Of a stretch of DNA of 64,000 bases, positions 33,061 through 42,891 are shown piece by piece. The notes under the pieces were generated by a model, which searched no databases, was not told the DNA's origin, and was given only the letters and a program-made list of their open reading frames with translations. The position numbers were made by a program, and so were the translations under genes. The DNA lies in assembly GCF_902859945.1 (NCBI RefSeq), contig NZ_CADIKL010000001.1, positions 1 to 64,000 on the forward strand, written 5' to 3'. Position 1 is the stretch's first letter. Each line of letters starts with the position of its first letter. Origin of the DNA: Paraburkholderia caffeinitolerans (GTDB lineage: Bacteria > Pseudomonadota > Gammaproteobacteria > Burkholderiales > Burkholderiaceae).

Positions 33061-33372
33061 GTGAAGGACACCATTCGCATGCGTAACCCGCCGCATCCCG
33101 GCGAGACACTGCGCGAGGACATCCTGCCGGAGCTTGGCCTGACCGTGACCGAGGCCGCCGCGCAGCTTGGCGTGACGCGCGTGGCGCTGTCGCGCGTGCT
33201 CAACGGGCGCGCCGGCATCTCGCCGGAGATGGCGCTGCGCCTGGAAGCGTGGCTCGGCGAAGAAAACGGCGCGCGCGCCGACCTATGGCTCGCGCAGCAA
33301 GCCGCCTACGACCTTTGGCAGGCGCGCGCTAAAGGCCTGCCGCACGTGCAGCCGGCCGTCGCGCGTGCCTAA
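33061..33372 (+). CDS. higA: HigA-family antitoxin (XRE helix-turn-helix)
   Basis: The 103-residue product contains the HigA hallmark [20 protein letters not shown] (about 7-26) and an XRE helix-turn-helix ([20 protein letters not shown]). The conserved [14 protein letters not shown] segment and a C-terminal helix follow. HigA neutralises HigB and represses its own operon. The start may be GTG at 33061 or ATG at 33079 (AAGGA ten bases upstream). No intact toxin gene is adjacent; only a probable fragment precedes it. The solitary regulator may keep a DNA-binding role. Confidence 0.85.
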   Translation: MKDTIRMRNPPHPGETLREDILPELGLTVTEAAAQLGVTRVALSRVLNGRAGISPEMALRLEAWLGEENGARADLWLAQQAAYDLWQARAKGLPHVQPAVARA

Positions 33373-33498
33373 GTGTGCCTGGGCGTGCCCGAAGTACGCC
33401 GCGCAACGCCGCTGAATGCGCGCGTGAGTTCGCAAATCTCGGACCGGCGAGTCGAATCACGTAAAATCGCGGTCTAAACCCAACGAAACGATCGAAGC

Positions 33499-34752
33499 AT
33501 GAGCACCGAGTCCACTCCAAACAGCGGCGCCAAAGACGCCTTTCCGGTCACCGACGAAGTCCGTCACGCGCTTGCCGTCACCAAACGCGGCGTCGACGAA
33601 CTGCTGATCGAAGAAGAATTCCAGCAGAAGCTTGCCCGCAGCGCCGCCACGGGCAAGCCGCTGCGCATCAAGCTCGGCCTCGATCCGACCGCGCCCGATA
33701 TCCACATCGGCCACACGGTCGTGCTCAACAAGATGCGCCAGCTTCAGGATCTCGGCCACACTGTGATCTTCCTGATCGGCGACTTCACCTCGCTGATCGG
33801 CGACCCGTCGGGCCGCAATGCTACGCGCCCGCCGCTCACGCGCGAGCAGATCGAGTCGAACGCGAAAACGTACTTCGAGCAGGCCGCGCTCGTGCTCGAC
33901 CGCGAGAAGACCGAGATCCGCTACAACAGCGAATGGTCGATGCCGCTCGGCGCCGACGGCATGATCAAGCTCGCGTCGCGCTACACGGTCGCGCGCATTC
34001 TCGAGCGCGAGGACTTCACCAAGCGCTTCCAGGGCGGCGTGCCCATCTCGATCCACGAATTCCTCTACCCGCTGATGCAGGGCTACGACTCGGTCGCGCT
34101 CAATGCGGATCTGGAACTCGGCGGCACGGACCAGAAGTTCAACTTGCTCGTGGGCCGCGAACTGCAAAAGCAGTACGGCCAGGAACAGCAGTGCATTCTC
34201 ACGATGCCGCTGCTCGAAGGCCTCGACGGCGTCGAGAAGATGTCGAAGTCGAAGAACAACTACGTTGGCATCAGCGAAAAGCCCAACGACATGTTCGGCA
34301 AGCTGATGTCGATTTCGGACACGATGATGTGGCGTTACTTCACGCTGCTCTCGTTCCGTCCGATGGACGAAATCGAAGGCTTCAAGCGTGAAATCGAAGC
34401 GGGCCGCAACCCGCGCGACTTCAAGGTGCTGCTCGCGCAGGAAATCGTCGCGCGCTTCCACTCGCAAGGCGACGCCGAGCGCGCGCTCGAAGACTTCAAC
34501 CACCGTGCGAAGGGCGGTGTGCCCGACGATATCCCGTCGGTCACGCTCGCGGGCGCGCCGCTCGCCATCGGCCAACTGCTCAAGCAGGCGGGGCTCGTGC
34601 CGTCCACGAGCGAGGCGCTGCGCAATATCGAGCAGGGCGGCGTGAAGATCGACGGCGCCACCGTGTCCGACAAGGGCCTGAAGGTCGAAGCGGGCGAGTT
34701 CGTCGTGCAGGTGGGCAAGCGCCGCTTCGCGCGCGTGACGCTGACCGCGTGA
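33499..34752 (+). CDS. tyrS: Tyrosyl-tRNA synthetase
   Basis: Charges tRNA-Tyr with tyrosine. The 417-residue class Ic synthetase has the HIGH-type motif [10 protein letters not shown] (about 71-80), a KMSKS loop ([12 protein letters not shown], about 249-260) and a C-terminal S4 RNA-binding domain (about 353-415, with [18 protein letters not shown]). It resembles the TyrZ-like type with the KMSKS loop, rather than E. coli TyrS with KFGKT. dtd follows after 34 bases. Confidence 0.96.
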   Translation: MSTESTPNSGAKDAFPVTDEVRHALAVTKRGVDELLIEEEFQQKLARSAATGKPLRIKLGLDPTAPDIHIGHTVVLNKMRQLQDLGHTVIFLIGDFTSLIGDPSGRNATRPPLTREQIESNAKTYFEQAALVLDREKTEIRYNSEWSMPLGADGMIKLASRYTVARILEREDFTKRFQGGVPISIHEFLYPLMQGYDSVALNADLELGGTDQKFNLLVGRELQKQYGQEQQCILTMPLLEGLDGVEKMSKSKNNYVGISEKPNDMFGKLMSISDTMMWRYFTLLSFRPMDEIEGFKREIEAGRNPRDFKVLLAQEIVARFHSQGDAERALEDFNHRAKGGVPDDIPSVTLAGAPLAIGQLLKQAGLVPSTSEALRNIEQGGVKIDGATVSDKGLKVEAGEFVVQVGKRRFARVTLTA

Positions 34753-34786
34753 TGACGATTCGCGTTTTGGACGCGGAGCGCACGCG

Positions 34787-35245
34787 ATGATCGCGCTGAT
34801 TCAACGCGTGCGCCGTGCCGAAGTCCGCGTGGACGAACGCGTGACCGGCGCGATCGGCCAGGGCCTGCTCGCGCTCGTGTGCGCGGAGCGCGGCGACACC
34901 GAAGCGAACGCCGACAAGCTGCTCGCTAAGCTGCTGGGCTACCGCGTGTTCAGCGACGCCGCGGGCAAGATGAATCTGCCGGTGCAGAACATCGACGGCA
35001 ACGGTGCAGCGGGCGGCCTTTTGCTGGTTTCGCAGTTCACCCTTGCCGCCGATACCAACAGCGGCCTGCGCCCGAGCTTCACGCCCGCCGCGCCGCCCGA
35101 CGAAGGGCGGCGTCTGTTCGACTACTTCGTTGCTGCCGCGCGCGAAAAGCACCCCACGGTCGAGACCGGCGAGTTCGGCGCCGACATGCAGGTCTCGCTC
35201 GTCAATGACGGGCCCGTCACGTTCTGGCTGCAAGTGCGCAATTAA
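34787..35245 (+). CDS. dtd: D-aminoacyl-tRNA deacylase
   Basis: Dtd hydrolyses D-amino acids, and glycine mischarged on tRNA-Ala, from tRNA, a proofreading role that fits its place behind tyrS. The 152-residue product shows the two family motifs [10 protein letters not shown] (about 83-92) and [13 protein letters not shown] (about 138-150). A 14-bp tandem duplication spans its stop codon. Confidence 0.95.
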   Translation: MIALIQRVRRAEVRVDERVTGAIGQGLLALVCAERGDTEANADKLLAKLLGYRVFSDAAGKMNLPVQNIDGNGAAGGLLLVSQFTLAADTNSGLRPSFTPAAPPDEGRRLFDYFVAAAREKHPTVETGEFGADMQVSLVNDGPVTFWLQVRN

Positions 35246-35261
35246 AAGTGCGCAATTCATC

Positions 35262-35933
35262 ATGACCACGCAGATTCTCTTTATCCGCCACGGCGAAACC
35301 GCCTGGAACCGCATCAAGCGCATCCAGGGGCACATCGACATTCCGCTCGCCGAGAGCGGCGTCGAGCAGGCTCAATTGCTCGCAGCGCGTTGCGCGAACG
35401 AAGCACGCGACGGTGTGCGCCTCGATGCGATCTGGTCGAGCGACCTGATGCGCGCGCAACAAACGGCTCAGCCCATCGCCGATGCGCTTGGACTGCAGTT
35501 GCAGCTCAACGAAGGCCTGCGCGAGCGTAACTATGGCGCGTTCCAGGGTCACGACAGCGACCAGATCGCCGAGCGCTTTCCCGACGAATACGCGCACTGG
35601 CAAACGCGCGACCCCGGTTTTTCGCCGCCCGAGGGCGAGTCGCAGCGCGTGTTCTACCACCGCGTGCTGCACGCGCTCGAGCCGATCCTCGCGAAGCATC
35701 CCGAGGGGCGCATTGCCTGCGTCGCGCATGGCGGCGTGCTCGATTGCATCTATCGTTTCGCGAACGGTCTCGCGCTCGACGCGCCGCGCGCGTGGCCGTT
35801 GCTCAACACGAGCGTGAACGTCGTCGATTTCGAGCGCGACGGTGCGGCGACGCACGCGCGCGTGCTCGCGTGGGGCGACGTCACGCACCTGCCCAGCCCA
35901 AGCGACGACGACAGCTTCAAGCGTTCCTCCTGA
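35262..35933 (+). CDS. Histidine phosphatase family protein (phosphoglycerate mutase-like)
   Basis: The 223-residue product has the catalytic IRHGETAWN motif at residues 7-15 and the second histidine in CVAHGGVLD (about 153-161), the core of branch 1 histidine phosphatases. Annotations often call it GpmB or phosphoglycerate mutase, but the true substrate is unknown and broad phosphatases share these motifs. The ATG at 35262 has no clear ribosome site, perhaps because of the tandem duplication just upstream. Linkage to tyrS-dtd is usual in Burkholderia. Confidence 0.85.
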   Translation: MTTQILFIRHGETAWNRIKRIQGHIDIPLAESGVEQAQLLAARCANEARDGVRLDAIWSSDLMRAQQTAQPIADALGLQLQLNEGLRERNYGAFQGHDSDQIAERFPDEYAHWQTRDPGFSPPEGESQRVFYHRVLHALEPILAKHPEGRIACVAHGGVLDCIYRFANGLALDAPRAWPLLNTSVNVVDFERDGAATHARVLAWGDVTHLPSPSDDDSFKRSS

Positions 35934-35943
35934 GCAAACCGCT

Positions 35944-35989
35944 GAACCTTCACGAGGTTCGCTGCGCCGGTCGTCTCCCGACCGGCGCA
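35944..35989 (+). other. Two adjacent hairpins after the histidine phosphatase gene
   Basis: GAACCT-TCACG-AGGTTC (35944-35960) and a perfect 11-bp stem TGCGCCGGTCG/CGACCGGCGCA with loop TCTCC (35963-35989) lie directly behind the stop codon. No T run follows, so a Rho-dependent end, an mRNA-stabilising structure or a leader element of the next gene are the options. The rest of this 286-base gap shows nothing clear. Confidence 0.5.
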
Positions 35990-36219
35990 CCTCCCGCATG
36001 CTGCGTTCGCAGCGGACGTCAAGTCTCTTACCTGCCGCTTTCAATGGCTTTCCAAAGGCCAACCGCAAAGCGGAAGCGCCTGATACCATTTGCCAGACCA
36101 TTGCGCCTTGCCGTGCGTTGAAGAGGATGCGCGCACCCCATGTATGCGGTGTTGGCGAGGCCAGGGTCGCAGACGAAAAAACGAAGAGCAGTTTCAAGAA
36201 CAACCGCAGGAGATTTTTA

Positions 36220-37365
36220 ATGACGTTCAAGCTTCACAAGCTGTTGCCGGTGAGCGCCGCTGTCATGGCGTTCGCTGCACTGTCGGCCAATGCTTCCGCT
36301 GACCAGGTCGTCAAGATCGGTCACGTCGGCCCGCTCACGGGCGGCTCGGCGCACCTCGGCAAGGACAACGAAAACGGCGCGCGTCTCGCCATCGAAGAGA
36401 TCAACGCCAAGGGCCTCACGATCGGCGGCCAGAAGGTCACGCTCGCGCTCGACGGCCAGGACGACGGCGCCGACCCGCGCCAGGCGACCCAGGTTGCGCA
36501 GAAGCTCGTCGACGACAAGGTCGTGGCCGTGATCGGCCACCTGAACTCGGGCGCGTCGATTCCCGCCTCGAAGATCTATAGCGACGCGGGCATCGTGCAG
36601 ATCTCGCCCTCGTCGACGAACCCGACCTACACGCAGCAGGGCTTCAAGACCACCTATCGCGTGGTCGCGACCGACGCGCAGCAAGGTCCCGCGCTGGCCA
36701 ACTACGCAGCGAAAAGCCTGAACGTGAAAACCGTGGCCGTGGTCGACGATTCGACCGCCTACGGCCAGGGCCTCGCGAACGAGTTTGAGAAGACCGCGAA
36801 GTCGCTCGGCATGAAGGTCGTCTCGCACGATGCGACCAACGACAAGGCCGTCGATTTCCGCGCGATTCTCACCAAGATCAAGGGCGAGAACCCCGACGCG
36901 ATCATGTACGGCGGTATGGACGCCACCGGCGGCCCGTTCGCCAAGCAGGCGCGCCAGCTCGGCTTGCGCGCGAAGGTGCTGGCCGGCGACGGCGTCTGCA
37001 CGGAAAGCCTCGGGCAGCTCGCGGGCACGGCGGCCGACAACATCGTCTGCTCGCAGGCCGGCATGGCGCTCGAGCGCATGGAAGGCGGCGCGGCGTTCTC
37101 GGCGAAGTACCAGAAGCGCTTTGGCCACCCGGTTGAATACGATGCGCCGTTCACCTATGACGCGGTGTATATCGTCGTCGACGCGATGAAGCGTGCGAAC
37201 TCGACCGACCCGGCAAAGGTCCTCGCGCAGATCCCGGGCACCGACTACAAGGGCGTGATTGGCGAGACGGTGTTCGATTCGAAGGGCGACCTCAAGCACG
37301 GCGTGATCTCGCTCTACAACTACAAGGCGGGCAAGAAGTCGCTGCTCGACGTGGTGAAGATGTAA
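36220..37365 (+). CDS. Branched-chain amino acid ABC transporter substrate-binding protein
   Basis: The 381-residue product has a Sec signal peptide (residues 1-27, ending SANASA) and a type I periplasmic binding domain. VKIGHVGPLTGGSAHLGKDN (about 30-49), VIGHLNSGASIPASKIY (about 106-122) and AVVDDSTAYGQGLANEF (about 172-188) are LivJ/LivK-like. It probably binds Leu, Ile and Val in the periplasm. AGGAG eight bases upstream fixes the start. No permease or ATPase genes are adjacent, so it must use components encoded elsewhere. A terminator follows. Confidence 0.9.
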   Translation: MTFKLHKLLPVSAAVMAFAALSANASADQVVKIGHVGPLTGGSAHLGKDNENGARLAIEEINAKGLTIGGQKVTLALDGQDDGADPRQATQVAQKLVDDKVVAVIGHLNSGASIPASKIYSDAGIVQISPSSTNPTYTQQGFKTTYRVVATDAQQGPALANYAAKSLNVKTVAVVDDSTAYGQGLANEFEKTAKSLGMKVVSHDATNDKAVDFRAILTKIKGENPDAIMYGGMDATGGPFAKQARQLGLRAKVLAGDGVCTESLGQLAGTAADNIVCSQAGMALERMEGGAAFSAKYQKRFGHPVEYDAPFTYDAVYIVVDAMKRANSTDPAKVLAQIPGTDYKGVIGETVFDSKGDLKHGVISLYNYKAGKKSLLDVVKM

Positions 37366-37405
37366 GCAGCGCCCGGTCCTCGACCGGATGATGTTTCCGA
37401 TGAAG

Positions 37406-37438
37406 CGGCCAGCCTGCGCAAGCAGCCTGGCCGTTTTT
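37406..37438 (+). terminator. Terminator after the LivK-like gene
   Basis: The stem CGGCCAG-C-CTGC/GCAG-C-CTGGCCG with loop GCAA and one mismatch is followed by TTTTT. Confidence 0.88.
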
Positions 37439-37468
37439 CGTTGCGTGCGAGAAAGAGGCGAGCGGGGC

Positions 37469-38413
37469 TCAGGGCGCCGATGGCGCAGCAGCGCGTCGGC
37501 GCGCGCGCTTCGATACGCCGTTGACGAGCGCCCAGCGCAGCACGGGCGCGACCGCGCGCATGCCCGGCTGAACCATCGCGCGGCGGGCGAGCGCGAAGCG
37601 GTCGAAGCCGAGCATCTGCTGGGCGAACGGCGGCAACAGGTCGATGCCCGCATGGCGCAGCAACGCGCCCGCGGGGCGCATCGCCGGGCGCGGCACCGGC
37701 ACCTCCATCAGTACGCGCACGACTTCGCGCGTACGCTCGCTGGCGACGAGCTCGGGTTGCATCGCTTGCAGATAGGCGGCGACTTCGGCGCGCGAGCGCG
37801 GCACCCCGGTCGCGCCCAGCAACTGCGCGATGAGCGCGACTTCCGCGTAGTACTGGTCCTGCGCCTCGCCGGGCAACGCGGGATTCACGTAGCGCAGATA
37901 GGCGGCCAGAAAGCTCGATACCTCGGCCACGTGCACCCACGTGAGCAGCGCAGGGTCGCTCGCGCGATACGCGCGGCCATCGGGCGCGGTGCCTGTCACC
38001 GCGAGGTGGATTTTCTTCACGCGCTCGATGAGCGCGAGCGCGTCGGCGCGGCTGCCGTAGGTGGTGCCGGCGATGAAGGTTGCGGTACGGCGCAACCGGC
38101 CGAGAATGTCGCTGCGAAACGTCGAGTGATCCCACACGCCCGCGAGCGCGAGCGGGTGCAGCGCCTGCAGCAGTAATGCGCTGATGCCGCCTGCCATCAT
38201 CGCGGCGAAGTCGGCATGCACTTTCCAGCAGATGGCGTTGGGGCCGAACAGGCCGGGGTCGCCGGGCGGCGACGAGTAGTCGAGCTTCGGGCCGCTGCCC
38301 GTGGTGAGGTGCGTGACGTTTTCGGCGAGCGTCATGCGCAGGCGCTGCGCAATCTGGCCGACGAAGCCAGTCGGCTCGGGAGCGTTGGGAGGGCGGCCGG
38401 CGTGATCGGACAT
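37469..38413 (-). CDS. DUF2236 protein (MpaB-like oxygenase fold)
   Basis: A 314-residue protein of the DUF2236 family, related to the fungal MpaB and rubber-degrading Lcp heme proteins. Characteristic parts are WKVHADFAAMMAGGISALLLQALHP seen in two blocks near 63-87, HSTFRSDILGRLRRTATFI (about 96-114) and WVHVAEVSSFLAAY (about 159-172), with histidines that could bind heme. No activity is established for bacterial members. It has the same strand as ruvB but is 52 bases away, so cotranscription is possible. Confidence 0.82.
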   Translation of the reverse strand: MSDHAGRPPNAPEPTGFVGQIAQRLRMTLAENVTHLTTGSGPKLDYSSPPGDPGLFGPNAICWKVHADFAAMMAGGISALLLQALHPLALAGVWDHSTFRSDILGRLRRTATFIAGTTYGSRADALALIERVKKIHLAVTGTAPDGRAYRASDPALLTWVHVAEVSSFLAAYLRYVNPALPGEAQDQYYAEVALIAQLLGATGVPRSRAEVAAYLQAMQPELVASERTREVVRVLMEVPVPRPAMRPAGALLRHAGIDLLPPFAQQMLGFDRFALARRAMVQPGMRAVAPVLRWALVNGVSKRARRRAAAPSAP

Positions 38414-38465
38414 CGTGCTCTCGCTTGCTTGTGCCGCTGTGCGTCTGGTTGCGCCTTGCCGCGCC

Positions 38466-39542
38466 TTACGGCGCGTCCGGGCTCCAGTCGCCGCCCGTCG
38501 ATGCGTCGTCGGGCACGATCAGGCCGAAGTGCCGGTAGGTGAGCTGCGTGGCCACGCGTCCGCGCGGCGTGCGCTGCAGGAAGCCTTGCTGGATCAGGTA
38601 CGGCTCCAGCACGTCCTCGATCGTGTCGCGCTCCTCGCCGATAGCCGCCGCGAGGTTGTCCACGCCCACCGGGCCGCCGTCGAACTTGTGCAGGATCGCT
38701 TCGAGCAGCTTGCGGTCCATCAGGTCGAAGCCCACGGGATCGACGTCGAGCATCTTGAGCGCGGCGTCGGCCACTTGCGAGGTGATCGTGCCGTCGGCTT
38801 TCACTTCGGCGTAGTCGCGCACGCGGCGCAGCAGGCGGTTCGCAATACGCGGCGTGCCACGCGAGCGGCGCGCGATTTCGAGCGCGCCGTCAGGGTGAAT
38901 ATGCGCGCCGAGCAGTGCGGACGAGCGCTGCACGATGCGCGAGAGTTCGCTCGCGTTATAGAACTCGAGCCGCGAGACGATGCCGAAGCGGTCGCGCAGC
39001 GGGTTCGTGAGCATGCCCGCGCGCGTGGTCGCGCCCACCAGCGTGAACGGTTGCAGGTCGAGCTTCACGCTGCGCGCGGCCGGCCCTTCGCCGATCATGA
39101 TGTCGATCTGATAGTCCTCGAGCGCCGGATACAGAATTTCCTCGACGACCGGCGAGAGCCGGTGGATTTCGTCGATGAACAGCACGTCGTTGGCTTCGAG
39201 GTTGGTGAGCAGCGCGGCAAGGTCACCCGCGCGTTCGAGCACGGGGCCCGAGGTCTGCCGCAGATTGACCCCCATTTCGCGCGCGATGATGTGCGCGAGC
39301 GTGGTCTTGCCGAGGCCCGGCGGCCCGAACAGCAGCACGTGGTCGAGCGGCTCCGAGCGGCGTTTGGCGGCCTCGATGAAGATTTCGAGCTGGCCGCGCA
39401 CCTTTTCCTGGCCGACGTATTCGTCGAGCTGGCGCGGGCGCAACGCGCGCTCGAACGCCTCCTCTTTGGACGAGGCCGGCGTGGCGGCGATCACGCGGTT
39501 TTCGCCCGCACGGTCTGCGGCGAGTTTGTCGGTTTCGATCAT
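38466..39542 (-). CDS. ruvB: Holliday junction branch migration ATPase
   Basis: RuvB is the hexameric AAA+ motor that drives branch migration with RuvA. The 358-residue product has Walker [11 protein letters not shown] (about 67-76), Walker [12 protein letters not shown] (about 115-125) and the RuvB-specific winged helix at the C-terminus. I chose the ATG at 39542 ([10 protein letters not shown]...) over 39569. It lies 52 bases after ruvA in the ruvCAB set. Confidence 0.96.
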   Translation of the reverse strand: MIETDKLAADRAGENRVIAATPASSKEEAFERALRPRQLDEYVGQEKVRGQLEIFIEAAKRRSEPLDHVLLFGPPGLGKTTLAHIIAREMGVNLRQTSGPVLERAGDLAALLTNLEANDVLFIDEIHRLSPVVEEILYPALEDYQIDIMIGEGPAARSVKLDLQPFTLVGATTRAGMLTNPLRDRFGIVSRLEFYNASELSRIVQRSSALLGAHIHPDGALEIARRSRGTPRIANRLLRRVRDYAEVKADGTITSQVADAALKMLDVDPVGFDLMDRKLLEAILHKFDGGPVGVDNLAAAIGEERDTIEDVLEPYLIQQGFLQRTPRGRVATQLTYRHFGLIVPDDASTGGDWSPDAP

Positions 39543-39594
39543 GCAGCGATTGTACCGCGCGTCACGCACGCATCGCGCCGCTACCCGGCGGCCG

Positions 39595-40176
39595 TCACGC
39601 CTTCGAGAGCACCTTCAGCGCGAGTTTGATGCCTTCGGAGACGCCCGTGCCGGCCGGCACGTTCTTGATGGCGGCGAGCGCTTCCTTCTCCGAATAGCCG
39701 AGCGCGAGCAGCGCGTTGAGGATGTCGTTCGCGTGGTCCGAGGGCGATGCCGCCGCAGCCATCGCGCCCAGATCCGCGCCGAACTTGCCCTTGAGTTCGA
39801 GCAGCAGACGCTCGGCGGTCTTCTTGCCGATGCCGGGCACGCGCGTGAGGCGCGCCGAGTCCTGCAGCGTGATGGCCTTCGAGAGATCTTGGACGCTCAT
39901 GCCCGACAGAATCGCCAGTGCCATGCGCGCGCCGATGCCAGTGATCTTGAGCAGTTCGCGAAACGTCGTGCGCTCCTCGATGGTGCCGAAGCCGAACAGC
40001 AGATGCGCGTCCTCGCGCACGATCATCTGCGTGAGCAGCACGACCTTTTCGCCGCTGCCGGGCAGGTTGTAGAACGTGCTCATCGGCACGTCGACTTCGT
40101 AGCCGACGCCGTTGCAGTCGATAAGCAGGTGCGGCGGGTTTTTTTCCAGCAATACGCCGGCAATGCGACCGATCAT
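39595..40176 (-). CDS. ruvA: Holliday junction DNA-binding protein
   Basis: RuvA binds four-way junctions as a tetramer and loads RuvB. The 193-residue product starts [12 protein letters not shown]. It has an OB-fold N-terminal domain, two helix-hairpin-helix motifs ([13 protein letters not shown] about 79-91 and [16 protein letters not shown] about 113-128) and a C-terminal domain III that touches RuvB (about 145-193). Confidence 0.97.
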   Translation of the reverse strand: MIGRIAGVLLEKNPPHLLIDCNGVGYEVDVPMSTFYNLPGSGEKVVLLTQMIVREDAHLLFGFGTIEERTTFRELLKITGIGARMALAILSGMSVQDLSKAITLQDSARLTRVPGIGKKTAERLLLELKGKFGADLGAMAAAASPSDHANDILNALLALGYSEKEALAAIKNVPAGTGVSEGIKLALKVLSKA

Positions 40177-40269
40177 GGCGAGTTCAGTAAGGAGGGAAAG
40201 GGCAGAGTGTAGCGGAGCGCGCTGTTGCGCGGCGCGCTTCCCGGGAACATTGGCCTTGCGGCCAGGCGC

Positions 40270-40812
40270 TTATCCGATCAAGCGTCCGCGCCGCACGCGC
40301 ACGCCCTTTTTCGCGAGCGTGGGCGCAATGCCGCCGAGCGTCGCGAGCGTGTCGCCGCTGTGCGCGTGGCAGATCGCCATGCCGAGCGCGTCGGCGGCGT
40401 CGGTGCCGGGCGTCCCCGTGAGCGCGAGCAGGCGCACGACCATCTGCTGCATCTGCTCCTTGGTCGCGCGGCCATAGCCCACCACGGCCTGTTTCAGTTG
40501 CAGCGCGGTGTATTCGGCCACCGGCACGCCGCCGGAGACGAGCCCGCAGATGGCTGCGCCGCGCGCCTGGCCGAGCAGCAGCGTCGATTGCGGATTGACG
40601 TTGACGAAGACCTTTTCGATGGCGGCCTGGTCGGGCGCGTGCTGGCGGATCAGCGTGGAGACGCCTTCGAAGATGGTGCCGAGGCGCGTGGGCAGATCGG
40701 CATCGGCGGTGCGGATGACGCCGCTTGCAACATACGTGAGCTGATGGCCGTGACGCTCGATCACGCCGAAGCCGGTCACGCGCAAGCCGGGGTCGATGCC
40801 GAGAATTCTCAT
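40270..40812 (-). CDS. ruvC: Holliday junction resolvase
   Basis: RuvC cuts Holliday junctions symmetrically. The 180-residue RNase H-like nuclease shows the catalytic acids in [14 protein letters not shown] (about 3-16), [13 protein letters not shown] (about 66-78) and [14 protein letters not shown] (about 137-150). I chose the ATG at 40812, since the frame upstream is low-complexity and unrelated. It precedes ruvA and lies downstream of the purH terminator. Confidence 0.96.
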   Translation of the reverse strand: MRILGIDPGLRVTGFGVIERHGHQLTYVASGVIRTADADLPTRLGTIFEGVSTLIRQHAPDQAAIEKVFVNVNPQSTLLLGQARGAAICGLVSGGVPVAEYTALQLKQAVVGYGRATKEQMQQMVVRLLALTGTPGTDAADALGMAICHAHSGDTLATLGGIAPTLAKKGVRVRRGRLIG

Positions 40813-40923
40813 GAAATGCGGGGGTGCCTTGGGGTGTGCCTTGGATTGTGCCTGCGATGGTACAACGAACGGCACAGCGGCCGCGAGCGTCGAGTCGCCG
40901 TGTGCAAGGCGCGCAAGGCAAAG

Positions 40924-40954
40924 AAAAAGCCCGCGGAACGCGCGTCCGGCGGGC
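40924..40954 (-). terminator. Terminator of purH
   Basis: Read on the minus strand, GCCCGC-c-GGA ... TCC-GCGGGC (40929-40954, one bulge) is followed by TTTTT. It ends the dusB-fis-purH unit before ruvC. Confidence 0.85.
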
Positions 40955-41002
40955 TTTGCAGCGAGGCGGCGACGCGTGCGCGCCGCGCGCCGCACGCGAG
41001 GA

Positions 41003-42568
41003 TCAGTGACGGAAGTGGCGGATGCCCGTCATCACCATGGCGATGTTGTGCTCGTCGGCGGCGGCGATCACTTCGTCGTCGCGCATCGAGCCGCCCGGCT
41101 GGATCACGCAGGTCGCGCCCGCATTGACCACCACGTCGAGGCCGTCACGGAACGGGAAGAACGCATCCGACGCCACCGCCGTGCCCGCGAGCTTAAGCCC
41201 CGCGTTCTCGGCCTTGATGCTGGCGATGCGCGCCGAGTCCACTCGGCTCATCTGGCCCGCGCCCACGCCCATCGTCATGCCGTTGGCGCAGAACACGATT
41301 GCGTTGGACTTTACGAACTTCGCGACGCGCCATGCGAACATCAGATCGTCCATTTCCTTCGGCGTCGGGTGGCGCTTGGTCACCACGCGCAGCTCGTGCG
41401 GCTGCACGTTCTTCGCGTCGAGCGATTGCACCAGCAGGCCGCCGCCCACGCGCTTGAAATCGAATGCGTTATGGCCATCGCCCAACGCGATTTCGAGCAG
41501 ACGCACATTCTGCTTCGCGGCGAACACGGCCTTGGCGGCTGCCGAGAACGACGGGGCGATCAGCACTTCGACGAACTGCTTCGAGACCGCTTGCGCCGCG
41601 GCTTCGTCCACTTCGCGATTGAACGCGATGATGCCGCCGAACGCCGAGGTCGGGTCGGTCTGGAACGCCTTCGAATACGCTTCGAGCGCGTCCGCGCCCA
41701 CGGCCACACCGCACGGATTCGCGTGCTTGATGATCACGCAGGCCGGCGCGTCGAAGGTCTTCACGCATTCCCACGCGGCGTCCGAGTCGGCGATGTTGTT
41801 GTACGAGAGCTCCTTGCCCTGGATCTGCGTGTAGTTCGCGAGCGCGCCGGCGCCGGCTTGCAGGTCGCGGTAGAACGCTGCGCTCTGGTGCGGGTTTTCG
41901 CCGTAGCGCAGGTCCTGGACCTTGTCGAACGCGAGGTTCAGCACGGCCGGGTAGGTGTTGCGCGATTTGTGCTCGAGCGCTTCGGTGAGGCTCGTGAGGT
42001 AGTTCGTGATCGCGCCGTCGTACTGCGCCGTGTGCGAGAACACCTTGGTCGCGAGGCGGAAGTTGGTGGCGTAGCTCACGGCGTTGCCGTTCGCGCGCAT
42101 TTCTTCCAGCACCTTCGCGTAGTCGGCCGGATCGACCACGACAGTCACGTCGCGGTGGTTCTTCGCCGCCGAGCGCAGCATGGTCGGGCCGCCGATGTCG
42201 ATGTTCTCGATCGCGTCTTCGAGCGAGCACTCTTCCTTCGAGATCGTCTGGACGAACGGGTAGAGGTTCACCACCAGCAGGTCGATCGTCGGGATGTCGT
42301 GCTTTTCGAGCGCGGCCATGTGCTCGGGCAGATCGCGGCGCGCGAGAATGCCGCCGTGGACCTTCGGGTGCAGCGTCTTCACGCGCCCATCGAGCATTTC
42401 CGGGAAGCCGGTGTAGTCGGCCACTTCGGTGACGTTGAGGCCTGCGTCCGCGAGCAGTTTCGCGGTGCCGCCGGTCGACAGGATCTTGACGCCGAGGTCC
42501 GACAGCGATTTCGCGAAATCGACGATGCCAGCCTTGTCGGAAACGGAGATGAGCGCTTGCTTGATCAT
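41003..42568 (-). CDS. purH: Bifunctional AICAR transformylase / IMP cyclohydrolase
   Basis: PurH performs the last two steps to IMP. The 521-residue product has the N-terminal cyclohydrolase domain (1-200, [17 protein letters not shown] and [20 protein letters not shown] seen as family blocks). The C-terminal transformylase domain contains the catalytic Lys-His in [14 protein letters not shown] (about 256-269) and [20 protein letters not shown] near 478-497. I chose the ATG at 42568; the frame upstream overlaps fis and is a shadow. Its neighbours fis and dusB lie upstream. Confidence 0.96.
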   Translation of the reverse strand: MIKQALISVSDKAGIVDFAKSLSDLGVKILSTGGTAKLLADAGLNVTEVADYTGFPEMLDGRVKTLHPKVHGGILARRDLPEHMAALEKHDIPTIDLLVVNLYPFVQTISKEECSLEDAIENIDIGGPTMLRSAAKNHRDVTVVVDPADYAKVLEEMRANGNAVSYATNFRLATKVFSHTAQYDGAITNYLTSLTEALEHKSRNTYPAVLNLAFDKVQDLRYGENPHQSAAFYRDLQAGAGALANYTQIQGKELSYNNIADSDAAWECVKTFDAPACVIIKHANPCGVAVGADALEAYSKAFQTDPTSAFGGIIAFNREVDEAAAQAVSKQFVEVLIAPSFSAAAKAVFAAKQNVRLLEIALGDGHNAFDFKRVGGGLLVQSLDAKNVQPHELRVVTKRHPTPKEMDDLMFAWRVAKFVKSNAIVFCANGMTMGVGAGQMSRVDSARIASIKAENAGLKLAGTAVASDAFFPFRDGLDVVVNAGATCVIQPGGSMRDDEVIAAADEHNIAMVMTGIRHFRH

Positions 42569-42657
42569 GATGGGGGAGAGGTTGCCGAGGGATCGAGGAG
42601 TCCGCGCCGGAAGTCCAGAACCGTCCGTGGAGCAGTGACGGTCGTTACAGCGGTCCG

Positions 42658-42891
42658 TTACAGCAGGCCGTGCTGCTGGAGCTTCTTGCGCAGCGTGTTG
42701 CGGTTGATGCCGAGATACTCGGCGGCCAGCGACTGATTGCCGCCTGCCTGCTCGAGCACCACCTCGAGCATCGGTTTTTCGACGCAGGCCATCACCATTT
42801 CGTAGACGCCGTGCGGATTGCTGCCGTCGAGATCCTGGAAATAAATCCCCAGACTCTCGCGGACGGATTGTTCGATATTGTGCTTGCTCAT
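42658..42891 (-). CDS. fis: Nucleoid-associated regulator Fis
   Basis: The 77-residue DNA-bending protein is shorter than the 98-residue E. coli Fis at its N-terminus, as usual in betaproteobacteria. The C-terminal helix-turn-helix [20 protein letters not shown] (about 54-73) is intact, and [13 protein letters not shown] forms the dimer helix. Its ATG overlaps the stop of dusB as ATGA, so translation is coupled, and the dusB-fis pair is conserved across proteobacteria. Fis controls growth-phase-dependent promoters. Confidence 0.95.
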   Translation of the reverse strand: MSKHNIEQSVRESLGIYFQDLDGSNPHGVYEMVMACVEKPMLEVVLEQAGGNQSLAAEYLGINRNTLRKKLQQHGLL

